The position numbers were made by a program, and so were the translations under genes. A DNA stretch of 64,000 nt from Marinoscillum sp049115815 (GTDB lineage Bacteria; Bacteroidota; Bacteroidia; Cytophagales; Cyclobacteriaceae), in contig JAGDZO010000012.1 in assembly GCA_049115815.1 (NCBI GenBank), forward strand, positions 15,074 to 79,073, read 5' to 3'. Position 1 is the stretch's first letter; the number at the start of each line of letters is the position of its first letter. The notes beneath the pieces were generated by a model, which saw only the letters and a list, made by a program, of their open reading frames with translations, was not told the origin of the DNA and ran no database searches. Shown here one piece after another: positions 35,340 to 45,007 of this stretch.

Positions 35340-36798
35340 TTTTAATGTATTTGTCTTCAGAGATTTGACGGTATTGGTTTCCAATATCCGGAAATCTTCT
35401 GAACATCTTAGGCGCAATTTCTAGCTTATCGATGATCACATCTGCGTCTGAGCCAATTATGGCATCAGCCATTCTAGGAGACGCGTCATAGTAGTCCAAA
35501 TCCTTAAGCTTAATGTGGGTGATGTAATCATCCAGGAATGGACCTGTAAACTGGACATTTTGATATTCATTAATAGGCAATCCTATCCCCATCACCTTAG
35601 CTTTATCGGGAACATCTATTCTCGGAGGCTTCACCAAAATTGCCGAATCAGGATTAAACTTGATCCAAATCATAGGGTAAGCCACCAAGCCAACAATGAT
35701 CACAATTGGCATCAAGAACCTCCAAATTCGTTTCTTCAATTTCAGAAAGTACAAGACCATGAAAAAGGAAATGGTGGGTGCCAGATACACCATGTCTGAA
35801 GGCATCAAGTCTCTAGTCACAAATACGATCAGTACCCCTGCCACCAAGAAAAAAATCATGACTTGCTGTATTTTCTGCTGATAGTTCGTCACACGCTCCG
35901 TAAAAATCACCGTGAGAGCTATCAACCACGAAATCAGAAGCCCTGTGGAGATCTGCAAGTATTCGAAAAAGCTGACATAGTAAATTTTCGGCTTGGAGAT
36001 ACCGATAGTGAAAAAATCAAGAATGAATTCTTGACCCGCGCGCCTCCAGATAAAGTATCCTAATACGATCAAGAAAACGATCAAAACTCCGTAGATAAAA
36101 AGCCCTAAACGTCTGGCAATAGCGGAGGAGAAAAGCAGAAAACTCAATAGAAAAATGGGAAAGAACACGATGGCAGGTAAATAAAAACCCGCTGCGAGAC
36201 CAACATATATTCCTGATGTGACGAAGAGCTTATCTGTCACATCATTGCCTATCCTCCTAAATATCTGACCCAAAGACGTAAGCACAAAAGTAAGACTCAT
36301 CAGCTGTGGTGATAGCGCAAAAAAATCCATGACCGATGACATGCATATGGCATAGAATAAGGCCGGGTAATAGGTGTTTTCGTCAAAGGCCTTGACTTTG
36401 ATCAAAATACGATTGAAAATGCCGGCTTGCGCCAAGACCAACAGCGTACTAAGTGCCAAATGCACCCACCTACTCCTTCCGAAAATGAGGTCTATTGTCT
36501 TATAAACTAGCGCAGAAAGTGGCCCTGTATGATCATAAAGCTCCTTATACATGGTAAACCCATCTCCCAGTCGCTCACCTATGAGAAGGTATTTTAGCTC
36601 GGGAACAGAGAGTGGCAGCCCGACAGTTATCCACACCACACGAATGATCACTAGTATTAGAAATACCAGGAGAATTCTATAAGGATCATTGATTCTGAAA
36701 AGCTGCAGCAAGGTGGTTTCTATTAGCCGATTAAGAACCTCGAAATTAACAAATAATATCGAGCCCAATGAGCTTAAGATTGCGTTAGAAACAGCCAA
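35329..36798 (-). CDS. Polytopic membrane protein, GT-C glycosyltransferase-like
   Basis: 489 residues with about ten to twelve membrane helices and a C-terminal soluble part (about 405-489, KDLDYYDASPRMADAIIGSDADV). GDGFTMYKELYDHTGPLSALVYK resembles the first periplasmic loop of GT-C/PMT proteins (a DxD-like acidic stretch followed by Y-GPL). The family is not certain; a lipid-linked glycosyltransferase is one possibility. Its N-terminal start (TTG, MAVSNAIL) is weak and no ATG precedes residue 80. It is convergent with rpiB. Confidence 0.6.
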   Translation of the reverse strand: MAVSNAILSSLGSILFVNFEVLNRLIETTLLQLFRINDPYRILLVFLILVIIRVVWITVGLPLSVPELKYLLIGERLGDGFTMYKELYDHTGPLSALVYKTIDLIFGRSRWVHLALSTLLVLAQAGIFNRILIKVKAFDENTYYPALFYAICMSSVMDFFALSPQLMSLTFVLTSLGQIFRRIGNDVTDKLFVTSGIYVGLAAGFYLPAIVFFPIFLLSFLLFSSAIARRLGLFIYGVLIVFLIVLGYFIWRRAGQEFILDFFTIGISKPKIYYVSFFEYLQISTGLLISWLIALTVIFTERVTNYQQKIQQVMIFFLVAGVLIVFVTRDLMPSDMVYLAPTISFFMVLYFLKLKKRIWRFLMPIVIIVGLVAYPMIWIKFNPDSAILVKPPRIDVPDKAKVMGIGLPINEYQNVQFTGPFLDDYITHIKLKDLDYYDASPRMADAIIGSDADVIIDKLEIAPKMFRRFPDIGNQYRQISEDKYIKINN

Positions 36799-36863
36799 AT
36801 GAACCAGATCACAAAAAAGAAGAAAGGAATCATCCGTTGCTCCGAATTATGGATATTTGCATC

Positions 36864-37238
36864 ATGACTCAGAACAAAAGGCAACACAAATTTGGTAGAC
36901 AGATCCAAAAGGATCTAAGCGAAATTTTTCAGAGGGATACGCGACATTATTTTGGTAATGGTCTGGTGACGATCACTGCTGTGGAGATGTCTCCTGATCT
37001 GGGCCTAGCCAAAACCTATCTGAGCGTATTCCCAATAAAGGAAACCGAAACTGTCTTCAAAAATCTTGAAGATAAAAAGAAGGAAGTTCGCCGACTTCTG
37101 GGAAACAAAATAGGGAAACAAGTGCGTATTGTCCCTGAGCTGGTCTTTTATCATGATGATACCGAGGAACGTGCCTCGCATATGGACAAATTAATTGGTG
37201 GATTGGACATTCCAGCAGAAGAACCTGAGGAAGATTGA
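36864..37238 (+). CDS. rbfA: Ribosome-binding factor A
   Basis: About 124 residues from the ATG at 36864 (MTQNKRQHKFGRQIQKDLSEIF), the usual RbfA opening. GLVTITAVEMSPDLGLAKTYLSVFP and VRIVPELVFYHDD follow the KH-like fold. RbfA matures the 30S subunit and helps in the cold. Upstream ATG/TTG codons (36837, 36849) would only add a short unrelated tail. It overlaps the permease gene by three or four bases. Confidence 0.92.
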   Translation: MTQNKRQHKFGRQIQKDLSEIFQRDTRHYFGNGLVTITAVEMSPDLGLAKTYLSVFPIKETETVFKNLEDKKKEVRRLLGNKIGKQVRIVPELVFYHDDTEERASHMDKLIGGLDIPAEEPEED

Positions 37239-38461
37239 ACCTCTCTCTGTTCATAGCGCGTAGGTATTTTCTCTCCAAAAAGAAGAAGAGCTTTATCAAT
37301 GTAATATCGATCATATCCATGCTAGTGGTGGCTATCGGTACCATGGCCTTGATTATCGTGCTTTCTGTTTTCAATGGTCTTGAGGGAATCCTTAGGTCTC
37401 TTTATGGCACTGTAGATGCCAACCTTGTGGTGATGCCCACAACGGGAAAATCATTTGAGTTTAGTGATGACTTACGAAATGACATAGTAGGTGTAGATGG
37501 AGTGGTTTCGCTTACAGAAGTCTTGGAAGACAATGCCCTTATCAAATACAATGGAGCGCAGAGAGTGGCTCGGGTAAGAGGAGTAAGTGAGCAATTTATC
37601 AGCGAAAAACGGCTGGAGAACTATCTCGTTTTTGGCGACTTGAAACTTAAGGACAATGACATCCCCTATGCCATTGTAGGAATGGGAGTACGACATGATT
37701 TGTCCATCAATCCTAGGAATGATTTCTATACCCTACAAATGTACTATCCTGATCAACTCAAACCTGGTCAACTCAATCCAGAACGCATGTACAGGATGAA
37801 AAACATCCTTCCTTCTGGAGTGTTTGCCATTGAGAAATCATATGATGAGAACCTCGTTTTTGTCCCGGTAGAGTTTGCAGAAACACTCTTTAACAAACCC
37901 AACAGACGAAGTTCGCTCGAAGTAGCACTGGAAGAAGGCACCAACCCTCGGACGGTCAAAAATGACTTAGCTGAGCAATTAGGTTCTTCATACAAAGTCA
38001 TGTCAAATGACGAAATACATGGTGATCTGTACCGTGTTTTGTCTTATGAAAAGTTTTTTGTCTTCCTCACCTTTTCCATAATTATCGGGATCGCTGCTAT
38101 CAACATTTTCTTCTCGCTCAATATGCTGGCTATCGATAAAAAGAAAGATGTGGCCATCCTTACCGCTCAAGGAGCAACTAAGTCTATCATCCGAAACATC
38201 TTTCTTTTAGAAGGATGTATTGTAGCATTTACGGGAGCATTTACGGGGCTTCTTCTTGGATTACTTATCAGTTTTCTCCAGCAAGAATTCGGATTTGTGA
38301 CCATGGGCATGCAAACGGCCATCATGAATGCCTATCCTGTCAAGGTAGAATGGATGGATGTGTTTTACACAGTCTTAGCCATCATCTTCATCACGATTGT
38401 CACGGCTATTCAGCCAGCTATCAGTGCTTCTAAGAATATTGCATTGAAGGAGTTGCAGTAG
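37235..38461 (+). CDS. FtsX-like ABC transporter permease (LolC/LolE-type)
   Basis: 408 residues, four membrane helices: one at the N-terminus (about 20-48) and three at the C-terminus (about 275-400). A MacB-like periplasmic domain lies between (about 50-250). The start MNLSLFIARRYFLSKKKKSF and the ending ISASKNIALKELQ are typical of LolC/E-like permeases, which move lipoproteins from the inner membrane. No LolD gene is adjacent. Start: TTG overlapping the rbfA stop. Confidence 0.88.
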   Translation: MNLSLFIARRYFLSKKKKSFINVISIISMLVVAIGTMALIIVLSVFNGLEGILRSLYGTVDANLVVMPTTGKSFEFSDDLRNDIVGVDGVVSLTEVLEDNALIKYNGAQRVARVRGVSEQFISEKRLENYLVFGDLKLKDNDIPYAIVGMGVRHDLSINPRNDFYTLQMYYPDQLKPGQLNPERMYRMKNILPSGVFAIEKSYDENLVFVPVEFAETLFNKPNRRSSLEVALEEGTNPRTVKNDLAEQLGSSYKVMSNDEIHGDLYRVLSYEKFFVFLTFSIIIGIAAINIFFSLNMLAIDKKKDVAILTAQGATKSIIRNIFLLEGCIVAFTGAFTGLLLGLLISFLQQEFGFVTMGMQTAIMNAYPVKVEWMDVFYTVLAIIFITIVTAIQPAISASKNIALKELQ

Positions 38462-38481
38462 AGTTTATTATTTACATCTCT

Positions 38482-38526
38482 CTGTCATTCCACAGATTTT
38501 GAGGACCGAAAATGCCGAGGAATCTC
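38482..38526. repeat. Dispersed intergenic repeat remnant
   Basis: A stretch reading CTGTCATTCCACAG ... GAGGACC ... GAGGAATCTC, resembling a widespread Bacteroidota intergenic repeat. The ten bases GTCATTCCAC at 38484-38493 reappear in reverse at 39391-39400, on the other side of the broken lipoprotein gene. Confidence 0.4.
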
Positions 38527-38582
38527 TATTGTAAACAGACACTTTGGTCTACCCGATGGATAAGTTGAATCCGGCAAAAAGA

Positions 38583-39242
38583 CTAGTCACAATCATAACT
38601 ATGACTCATCCTTGTAAAGTCAAATAGATTCACAAATCTATCGGAACAAAGCCTTTTTGTCTCTGCATTGTAACAGCTGTATAAAAAACAGGGCTGACCT
38701 TTTTCCTTATCCATTACCGTAATGAATGGAATCTCATCCTGCGTTACAAACATGCATGTAAACACTGAATCACAAGTGCCAATTGTGCCTTGCTCCATTA
38801 CACTTATTACCTCATCTAAATCTTCATATGAAAATTTCTCCCACTCATTAACAAACGAAATATACCAATAGGACGAATCTGCTTCCATTAGATCTGTCAC
38901 ATAATCATCCCACAAGTAGCTATTTCTAGGAATACGTTGAGTTGGTTATTGGTACTTGTCATTAATCAAGATCATAAAGGAATCAGCCAGAGCAGCCTCA
39001 AACCAGTCAAATTTGACACCATATTCAACTTTGAAATACTCTCCATACTCATCCAACAATCTCTCTTCTGACAATATTTCAATGTGTTCCGTAAAGTAGG
39101 TCGGAGACATCTTATTCTGATGGATAAAAAACTCTTGCCAAAGTTCTATATATGGTTCAGGCTCTTGAATGTCCTTCTCTTTTTCACACGAGAAAAGTGA
39201 AAAGCCAAGTATGATTATTGAAAGTTTAGATATATCACTCAA
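38583..39242 (-). pseudogene. Lipoprotein gene interrupted by one in-frame TAA
   Basis: Two reading frames (39242-38946 and 38945-38583) are in the same frame and separated only by a single TAA at 38946-38948. Joined, they give about 219 residues. The first half has a lipoprotein signal (IIILGFSLFSC) and an acidic, aromatic body. Right after the stop the text continues PTQRIPRNSYLWDDYV, in keeping with the rest. The second half would otherwise need a TTG start and lacks a signal peptide. The simplest reading is a nonsense mutation or sequencing error in one gene; two separate genes is the alternative. The family is unrecognised. Confidence 0.65.
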
Positions 39243-39585
39243 TGAAAAATGGATTAGTTATCCGGAATATAAATATACCGTTGTGTTTGTACAAATATGT
39301 TGATGTTTTTATCTGACATTGCTCAGAGTTCTCTTCGAATAACTCCAAGTAGGGACAAGATTCCCCGATAGCCATCGTACCTCAGGCTTCGTGGAATGAC
39401 GCAGAAATAAGAATGGAAGTGACTTTCGTACCACAAGCTGGATCAATGTATGAAAGCAGCATTATTCCTGATAAAAATTCATACAATATCTACCTTCCAT
39501 CATTTATTCGCATCTCTTCTCGTCTGGGAGGTGCCCTTTTAACCCATTTTTATTAGTTTCGGAGTTTGCCCAATTACTAAAGTGA
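39243..39585. other. 343-bp gap with repeat debris upstream of the SNF2 helicase
   Basis: No gene recognised. It holds short repeat-like pieces (about 39335-39410: TCTCTTCGAA, CTCAGGCTTCGTGGAATGAC) similar to those at 38.5 kb and 47.9 kb. TAGTTTCG at 39554-39561 could be a variant promoter core for the helicase. Confidence 0.4.
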
Positions 39586-42510
39586 ATGAACGTAGCTCCT
39601 GACCAGCCTTTTCAGATTATTTACTCCTTATTCGAGCACGAATACCTCGGCTATTTATTCGAGTCCTTTGTGGTGCAGCTCAATGACAAGGGAAATTTGA
39701 CCTATTCGCATCAAAACATTAGCTCTATTAATGCCAATGAATTTGACTCAGGCCTTGATGAGGCTGATTATGAACTGATCAAAATTATGGATCAGATGGA
39801 ACAGAAGGCAGTTTGCGGTCATTTCCAAAAAAAGAAAATGAAGCCCGAAGAATTCTTCTTGAAAACTTATCACAAGGAAACAGGAGATAAGGTGCTTCAG
39901 GGAGAAATAGATCGCTATCTAGAGAATAGAAGATCGAAAGTGCTATCGCTCATCGAAGGTAAGCGGTTATTTGAGATGGGCAAAGATGGTGAGCCCACCT
40001 GGAAAGAAATCAAGATATCAGATACCAAGGCTTCCGTGCTCTTTCACTTTCGTAGAAACGAAGAAAACACCCACTACTTCCCGACCATCAAACTCAATGA
40101 TGAGAAAGTACATATCTACCAAAATGGCAGCTATCTACTATGCAAGGAACCTGGATGGATGGTGGTAGAAGACCAACTATTTACTTTCAAAAAAGAAGTG
40201 AACGGTAGCAAGCTGAAGCCATTCTTCAACAAGAAATTTATCCTCATCCCCAAAAAAGTCGAAGAGACCTATTATAAGAAATTTGTAGCGCCTCTCATCG
40301 CATCATTTGATGTGTATGCCCAGGGATTTGAAATCAAATCCGAGTACCTCAACCCTACTCCGGTGCTTGCTTTTTCCGAATTGGCGGAAGCCCAGTCATT
40401 TACTGGATCTCTCTTCGACAAACCCCAGCAAAATGGAGAAGACGATGTATCCAAGATACTTTTTGAGCTAAGCTTCAGATATGGCACATACAACTACAAA
40501 GCTGACAAGCTCAATAAGGTAAGTGTCTCCGTAGAGAAGCAAGATGACGATTACATATTCCACAGGGTTACACGAGATTCCGGACAAGAGAAAGAGCTAC
40601 TGGAGTTGCTGAGCGAGTCTGGCTTAACGCTGAAAAGTTCACGATCTACCTTGAACAAAACCACGGCCATGTCATGGCTCAATCGCAATCTTGACACGCT
40701 CAAAGAGCGAGGTTTTCAGATAGAACAAAAAGATGCTGGGACTAAGAAGTACTTCGTAGGAGAGACTAAGTTCGATCTTGAAATCACAGAAAACATTGAC
40801 TGGTTTGATATCAAAGCAGTTATCAATTTTGGAGAATACGAGATTCCCTTTCCTGTAATCAGACAATACATTCTGGATAAGAAAACAGAATTCAAATTGC
40901 CCAATGGAGAGTATGCGGTAATTCCTGATACTTGGGTGACAGAATACAGCGACCTTTTTGCTTTCAGCGAGCAGGAAGAAACCACCAGGCTGAACAAGAT
41001 GCATGTTTCGCTAGTCAAGGGTCTCAAGGATGGGAATCATGCTAGGGTAGCCATGACTCGCAAGCTTGAGAAGCTACTAGAGTTTGATGAAATAGAGGAG
41101 AACCCATTACCTACGGGTTTCAAAGGTACACTGAGACCTTACCAGCAGGCTGGCTACAATTGGCTCACCTTTCTCAACCAGTACGGTTTTGGAGGTTGTC
41201 TGGCAGATGATATGGGTCTAGGTAAAACCGTGCAAACTCTCGCCTTGCTTCAATCAGAAAAAGAGAAAGAAGATACCTCCACCAGTCTATTGGTGATGCC
41301 TACCTCGCTGATCTACAACTGGGAGATGGAAGCACGAAAGTTCGCGCCCAAACTCAAAATACTGACTTACACAGGGACGAATAGAGATAAGAACTCTGCT
41401 CGGTTTGCGAAATATGATATTGTGATTACCAGCTACGGAATCACTCGAATCGATACGGATTTGCTCAGTGAGTTCTATTTCAATTACATCATATTGGATG
41501 AATCTCAAGCCATCAAAAATCCTGATTCGATAGTCTCTCAGTCTGTGAGAAAACTGAAGTCAAGGAGAAAACTCATTTTATCTGGTACGCCTATCGAAAA
41601 CAGCACGATGGACCTTTGGTCTCAAATGTCCTTTGCCAATCCAGGGCTTCTGGGAAGTGAGAAATTCTTTAAAAAGGAATATCAAATCCCTATAGAAAAG
41701 CGAAAAGATGAGCACAAAACCAGAAGACTGAATGCTTTAATCAAGCCTTTCATTCTCCGAAGAGAGAAAACTCAAGTAGCCAAGGACTTGCCCGAGAAGG
41801 TCGAGAACATCCACTACTGTGACCTCTCACCTACTCAGCGTGAATATTACGATAGGGAGAAGAGCGCCTTTAGGAACAAAATATTGGATCTGATTTCTAA
41901 TGACGGCTTGAGAAAGTCACAGATGATATTGCTCCAGGGCCTTACCCGCCTGCGTCAGATAGCCAATCATCCCTTGATGGTAGATGAAGCATACGAGGGG
42001 GATTCAGGGAAATTTGAAGACATCAGACACATGGTGACCAAAGGACTAGGAAAGGATCATAAAATATTGATTTTCAGTCAATTTGTGAAGCACCTCAAAA
42101 TAGTAGAGCAGTTTTTGATGGAAGAAAAGACGCCCTATGCGTACCTAGATGGGTCTGTGAAAGATCGAAAAGCAGAGGTAGAAAAGTTTCAGAACAATGA
42201 AGATGTGAGAGTCTTCCTTATCTCACTCAAAGCTGGAGGTTTGGGTCTGAACTTGACAGAGGCAGATTATGTCTTTTTGCTGGATCCATGGTGGAACCCT
42301 GCCATAGAGGCTCAGGCTGTAGACAGAGCACATCGAATTGGCCAGACCAATACGGTATTCACCTACAAATTCATCGCTAGAGATACGGTGGAAGAAAAAA
42401 TTCTCAAGTTGCAAGAGTCCAAGTTGAAGCTCGCCAAAAACCTAATTACCATAGAAGAGAGCTTCGTCAAGAGCTTGAGCAAAGACGACATCACCAATCT
42501 ATTTGAATAG
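39586..42510 (+). CDS. SNF2/RapA-type DEAD-like helicase
   Basis: 974 residues. An N-terminal 480 residues have no motif I recognise. The SNF2 helicase core (about 505-965) has Walker A DDMGLGKTVQT (541-551), motif II DESQ (638-641), motif III SGTPIENS, and motifs V-VI with AGGLGLNLTEADYVF and QAVDRAHRIGQT. DESQ is a change from the usual DEAQ/DEAH. SNF2 enzymes move along or remodel nucleoprotein complexes with ATP, but the bacterial ones have few known jobs. It stands alone between repeat-rich and PKS regions. Confidence 0.9.
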   Translation: MNVAPDQPFQIIYSLFEHEYLGYLFESFVVQLNDKGNLTYSHQNISSINANEFDSGLDEADYELIKIMDQMEQKAVCGHFQKKKMKPEEFFLKTYHKETGDKVLQGEIDRYLENRRSKVLSLIEGKRLFEMGKDGEPTWKEIKISDTKASVLFHFRRNEENTHYFPTIKLNDEKVHIYQNGSYLLCKEPGWMVVEDQLFTFKKEVNGSKLKPFFNKKFILIPKKVEETYYKKFVAPLIASFDVYAQGFEIKSEYLNPTPVLAFSELAEAQSFTGSLFDKPQQNGEDDVSKILFELSFRYGTYNYKADKLNKVSVSVEKQDDDYIFHRVTRDSGQEKELLELLSESGLTLKSSRSTLNKTTAMSWLNRNLDTLKERGFQIEQKDAGTKKYFVGETKFDLEITENIDWFDIKAVINFGEYEIPFPVIRQYILDKKTEFKLPNGEYAVIPDTWVTEYSDLFAFSEQEETTRLNKMHVSLVKGLKDGNHARVAMTRKLEKLLEFDEIEENPLPTGFKGTLRPYQQAGYNWLTFLNQYGFGGCLADDMGLGKTVQTLALLQSEKEKEDTSTSLLVMPTSLIYNWEMEARKFAPKLKILTYTGTNRDKNSARFAKYDIVITSYGITRIDTDLLSEFYFNYIILDESQAIKNPDSIVSQSVRKLKSRRKLILSGTPIENSTMDLWSQMSFANPGLLGSEKFFKKEYQIPIEKRKDEHKTRRLNALIKPFILRREKTQVAKDLPEKVENIHYCDLSPTQREYYDREKSAFRNKILDLISNDGLRKSQMILLQGLTRLRQIANHPLMVDEAYEGDSGKFEDIRHMVTKGLGKDHKILIFSQFVKHLKIVEQFLMEEKTPYAYLDGSVKDRKAEVEKFQNNEDVRVFLISLKAGGLGLNLTEADYVFLLDPWWNPAIEAQAVDRAHRIGQTNTVFTYKFIARDTVEEKILKLQESKLKLAKNLITIEESFVKSLSKDDITNLFE

Positions 42511-42600
42511 CTTCTGTTAGTCTGATTTATTGGTTAATTTAACTCATACTCCTTCCCAACAATTGATAGGGAATTGAAGTTTATTGTTGTTTCCCTGTAT

Positions 42601-43857
42601 ATGTTTAAAAAACCATCTTCGTTTTTTGTAAGATTATTCTTGATTGCACATCTGTTTTGTGTGTTGAGTTTGGTTGATAGCAAAGCGCAAGAACAATTTG
42701 GATTTGTCTTGCCGGAGGGAAAAAAGAGGGTCGAAATTCCTTTTCAGCAATACAGCAATCTGATTGTCATTCCTGTTACGATCAATGGTTTCTTAACGCT
42801 AAAATTTATTTTAGATACTGGAGCTGAAACTTCGATATTGACGGAGAAATTGTTCGGTGATGTCCTGGAACTCAACTATGTACGCGAAATAGATCTACAG
42901 GCACCTGGAATAGAAGATTCTCTAAGAGCTTTTGTCGCTGCTGGGATCAACTTTAGTTTGCCTGGCGGAATTGAAGGTAAGAACCACAACCTTCTGGTGC
43001 TAAAAGACGACTATTTAGAACTTAACAAAAATCTCGGGGATGAGATTTATGGCATTATGGGCTATGATGTATTTAGCAGGTTTGTGGTCAGCATAGACTA
43101 TGACGAGCAAATGCTAACCCTTCATGACCCGAATTATTTCAGACCGAGAAGATCTGAGACTCCACTCCCCATGCAAATCGTAGATACTAAACCGTATGTG
43201 AAAGTGAAGGTGGGCCAAAAAGACAAATTTGATTCTCTTAAGCTGATGGTAGACACGGGTGCCAGCCACGCCCTTCTGCTAGACCTCAATAAAAGCAACA
43301 AAATCCAGATGCCTCGCAAAACTGTGAGTACTCGCTTGGGGAAAGGTCTCGCTGGGGAGATTCCAGGACAAATGGGACGAGTGACATCTTGCGAAATGGG
43401 AGGGCTTAGATTTGAAAAGGTGCTGTCCTCTTTTCCGCTAGAGGGTGCCTACACTCAGGGTATCAAGAGGGGGTCACGTCATGGTACATTGGGTGCTGAA
43501 ATCCTTACCCGAATGAAAGTAACTTTTGACTATCACAACGAACTCATGTATATAAGGAAAGGTGCCGACTTTAAAAAACCTTTTGAGTTCAACATGAGCG
43601 GAATCATTCTCAATGCTGAAGGCAAAAAACTTGATAGTCTAGTCATCAATCATGTCATCCCGAATAGCCCGGGATCTCACTCGGGACTAAGAGTCGGAGA
43701 TGTTATTTTGAGGATCAACAACATGAATTTGTCCAACTCAACAATCACCGATCTCAATGCCGTATTGCGTAAAAAACCGGGACTAAAAATGGTGGTCATT
43801 ATCTCTCGAGGCGAGCAAAAAATCAAAAAACGCTTCCGGCTCAAACGATTGATCTGA
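42601..43857 (+). CDS. Secreted retropepsin-like aspartyl protease with PDZ domain
   Basis: 418 residues from the ATG at 42601 (an upstream TTG at 42574 would add nine). A signal peptide (about 10-29) precedes two aspartyl protease lobes with FILDTGAETS (Asp72) and LMVDTGASHA (Asp218). A C-terminal PDZ domain (about 335-418: NHVIPNSPGSHSGLRVGDVILRINN) follows. Each DTG motif usually lies at a dimer interface, so a single chain may supply both halves. It probably cleaves envelope or periplasmic proteins; the target is unknown. It is 34 bases upstream of the FAD oxidoreductase and may be part of the same unit. Confidence 0.85.
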   Translation: MFKKPSSFFVRLFLIAHLFCVLSLVDSKAQEQFGFVLPEGKKRVEIPFQQYSNLIVIPVTINGFLTLKFILDTGAETSILTEKLFGDVLELNYVREIDLQAPGIEDSLRAFVAAGINFSLPGGIEGKNHNLLVLKDDYLELNKNLGDEIYGIMGYDVFSRFVVSIDYDEQMLTLHDPNYFRPRRSETPLPMQIVDTKPYVKVKVGQKDKFDSLKLMVDTGASHALLLDLNKSNKIQMPRKTVSTRLGKGLAGEIPGQMGRVTSCEMGGLRFEKVLSSFPLEGAYTQGIKRGSRHGTLGAEILTRMKVTFDYHNELMYIRKGADFKKPFEFNMSGIILNAEGKKLDSLVINHVIPNSPGSHSGLRVGDVILRINNMNLSNSTITDLNAVLRKKPGLKMVVIISRGEQKIKKRFRLKRLI

Positions 43858-43891
43858 TCTTGAGTTTTCTTTACAGTATAAGCCCTTTTTC

Positions 43892-45007
43892 ATGCTTGAC
43901 GTAATAATCATAGGTGGTGGCCTCTCTGGGCTGATCAGTAGCATTTTGCTCTCACGTGCAGGCATACGGGTGACCTTGCTGGAAGCTAAGTCTTACCCGT
44001 TTCATCGTGTATGTGGAGAATATATTTCCAATGAGGTCATTCCTTTCCTGGAAAACCATGCACTCTACCCTACAGAACTAGAGCCCTCCAGAATCAATAA
44101 GCTGCAGATTACATCCGTATCTGGCAATTCCTTCGAATCTGCATTAGACCTAGGTGGGTTTGGGATCAGTAGGTATGTGTATGATCAATGGCTAGCAGAT
44201 CAAGCCAAGAATAGTGGGGTAGAAATATTAGAAAATACCAAAGCTAGCCATGTGGACTATTCGGAAGGGCGATTCAGTGTCAAAACCAACAAAGGTGACT
44301 TTGAAGCCAGGCTAGTCATTGCTGCTCATGGAAAGCGATCTAAAGTAGATAAGGAAATGGGCAGATCCTTTATGGATAAAAGATCGCCATATGTAGGAGT
44401 CAAATATCACCTCCGCACAGTCTTTCCTTCAGACCTTATTGCCCTGCACAATTTTGAAAATGGGTACTGTGGTATTAGTCAGATCGAACAGGAAAAATTC
44501 AACACTTGCTATCTAGTGCATCGGGATCAGGTCAGAAAATACGGGAGCATTGCAGCTATGGAGGAATCCGTTCTTTTCAAGAACCCACATCTAAAATCCC
44601 TTTTTGCCAATAGCGAATTCTTGTTTGAAAAACCCGAAGTAATCAATGAGATCACTTTCGTGAAAAAAGAACCTGTGCATGACCATGTTCTTCTCTGTGG
44701 AGATGCTGCTGGAATGATAACACCCCTTTGCGGTAATGGAATGGCTATGGCCATTCATTCCAGTAAATCCTTAGCAGAAATTATCATTAGTTACCAATCT
44801 GCGAAGGGATTTGAACTGGCAATGATAGAGGAAGAGTATGCTAAAAAATGGAACTCCCTCTTTGCCACTAGACTTTGGGCTGGGAGACAGATTCAGAACT
44901 TATTTGGAGGACGAGCGACATCTGAGATTGCAGTGGGTATAGGTAGGTATGTCAAACCCGTTAGAAATTTTTTGATCCGCCAGACCCATGGAGATCCTTT
45001 CAGCTAA
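43892..45007 (+). CDS. FAD-dependent oxidoreductase of the type III PKS locus
   Basis: 371 residues. An FAD-binding Rossmann motif VIIIGGGLSGL (4-14) and the LCGDAAGMITPLCGNGMA segment mark a group-A flavin hydroxylase or geranylgeranyl-reductase-like protein, with HRVCGEYIS as its second conserved stretch. Such proteins oxygenate aromatic rings or reduce prenyl chains. Here, with a type III PKS and a methyltransferase, a ring hydroxylase acting on a phenolic product is likely (inference by analogy with SrsC in Streptomyces). The 3' end overlaps the UbiA gene, which is convergent, by eight bases. Confidence 0.85.
   Translation: MLDVIIIGGGLSGLISSILLSRAGIRVTLLEAKSYPFHRVCGEYISNEVIPFLENHALYPTELEPSRINKLQITSVSGNSFESALDLGGFGISRYVYDQWLADQAKNSGVEILENTKASHVDYSEGRFSVKTNKGDFEARLVIAAHGKRSKVDKEMGRSFMDKRSPYVGVKYHLRTVFPSDLIALHNFENGYCGISQIEQEKFNTCYLVHRDQVRKYGSIAAMEESVLFKNPHLKSLFANSEFLFEKPEVINEITFVKKEPVHDHVLLCGDAAGMITPLCGNGMAMAIHSSKSLAEIIISYQSAKGFELAMIEEEYAKKWNSLFATRLWAGRQIQNLFGGRATSEIAVGIGRYVKPVRNFLIRQTHGDPFS

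Noticed and set aside
36627..36635. A further perfect TTATCCACA
   Set aside because: Inside a membrane-protein coding region and alone, so not part of an origin.
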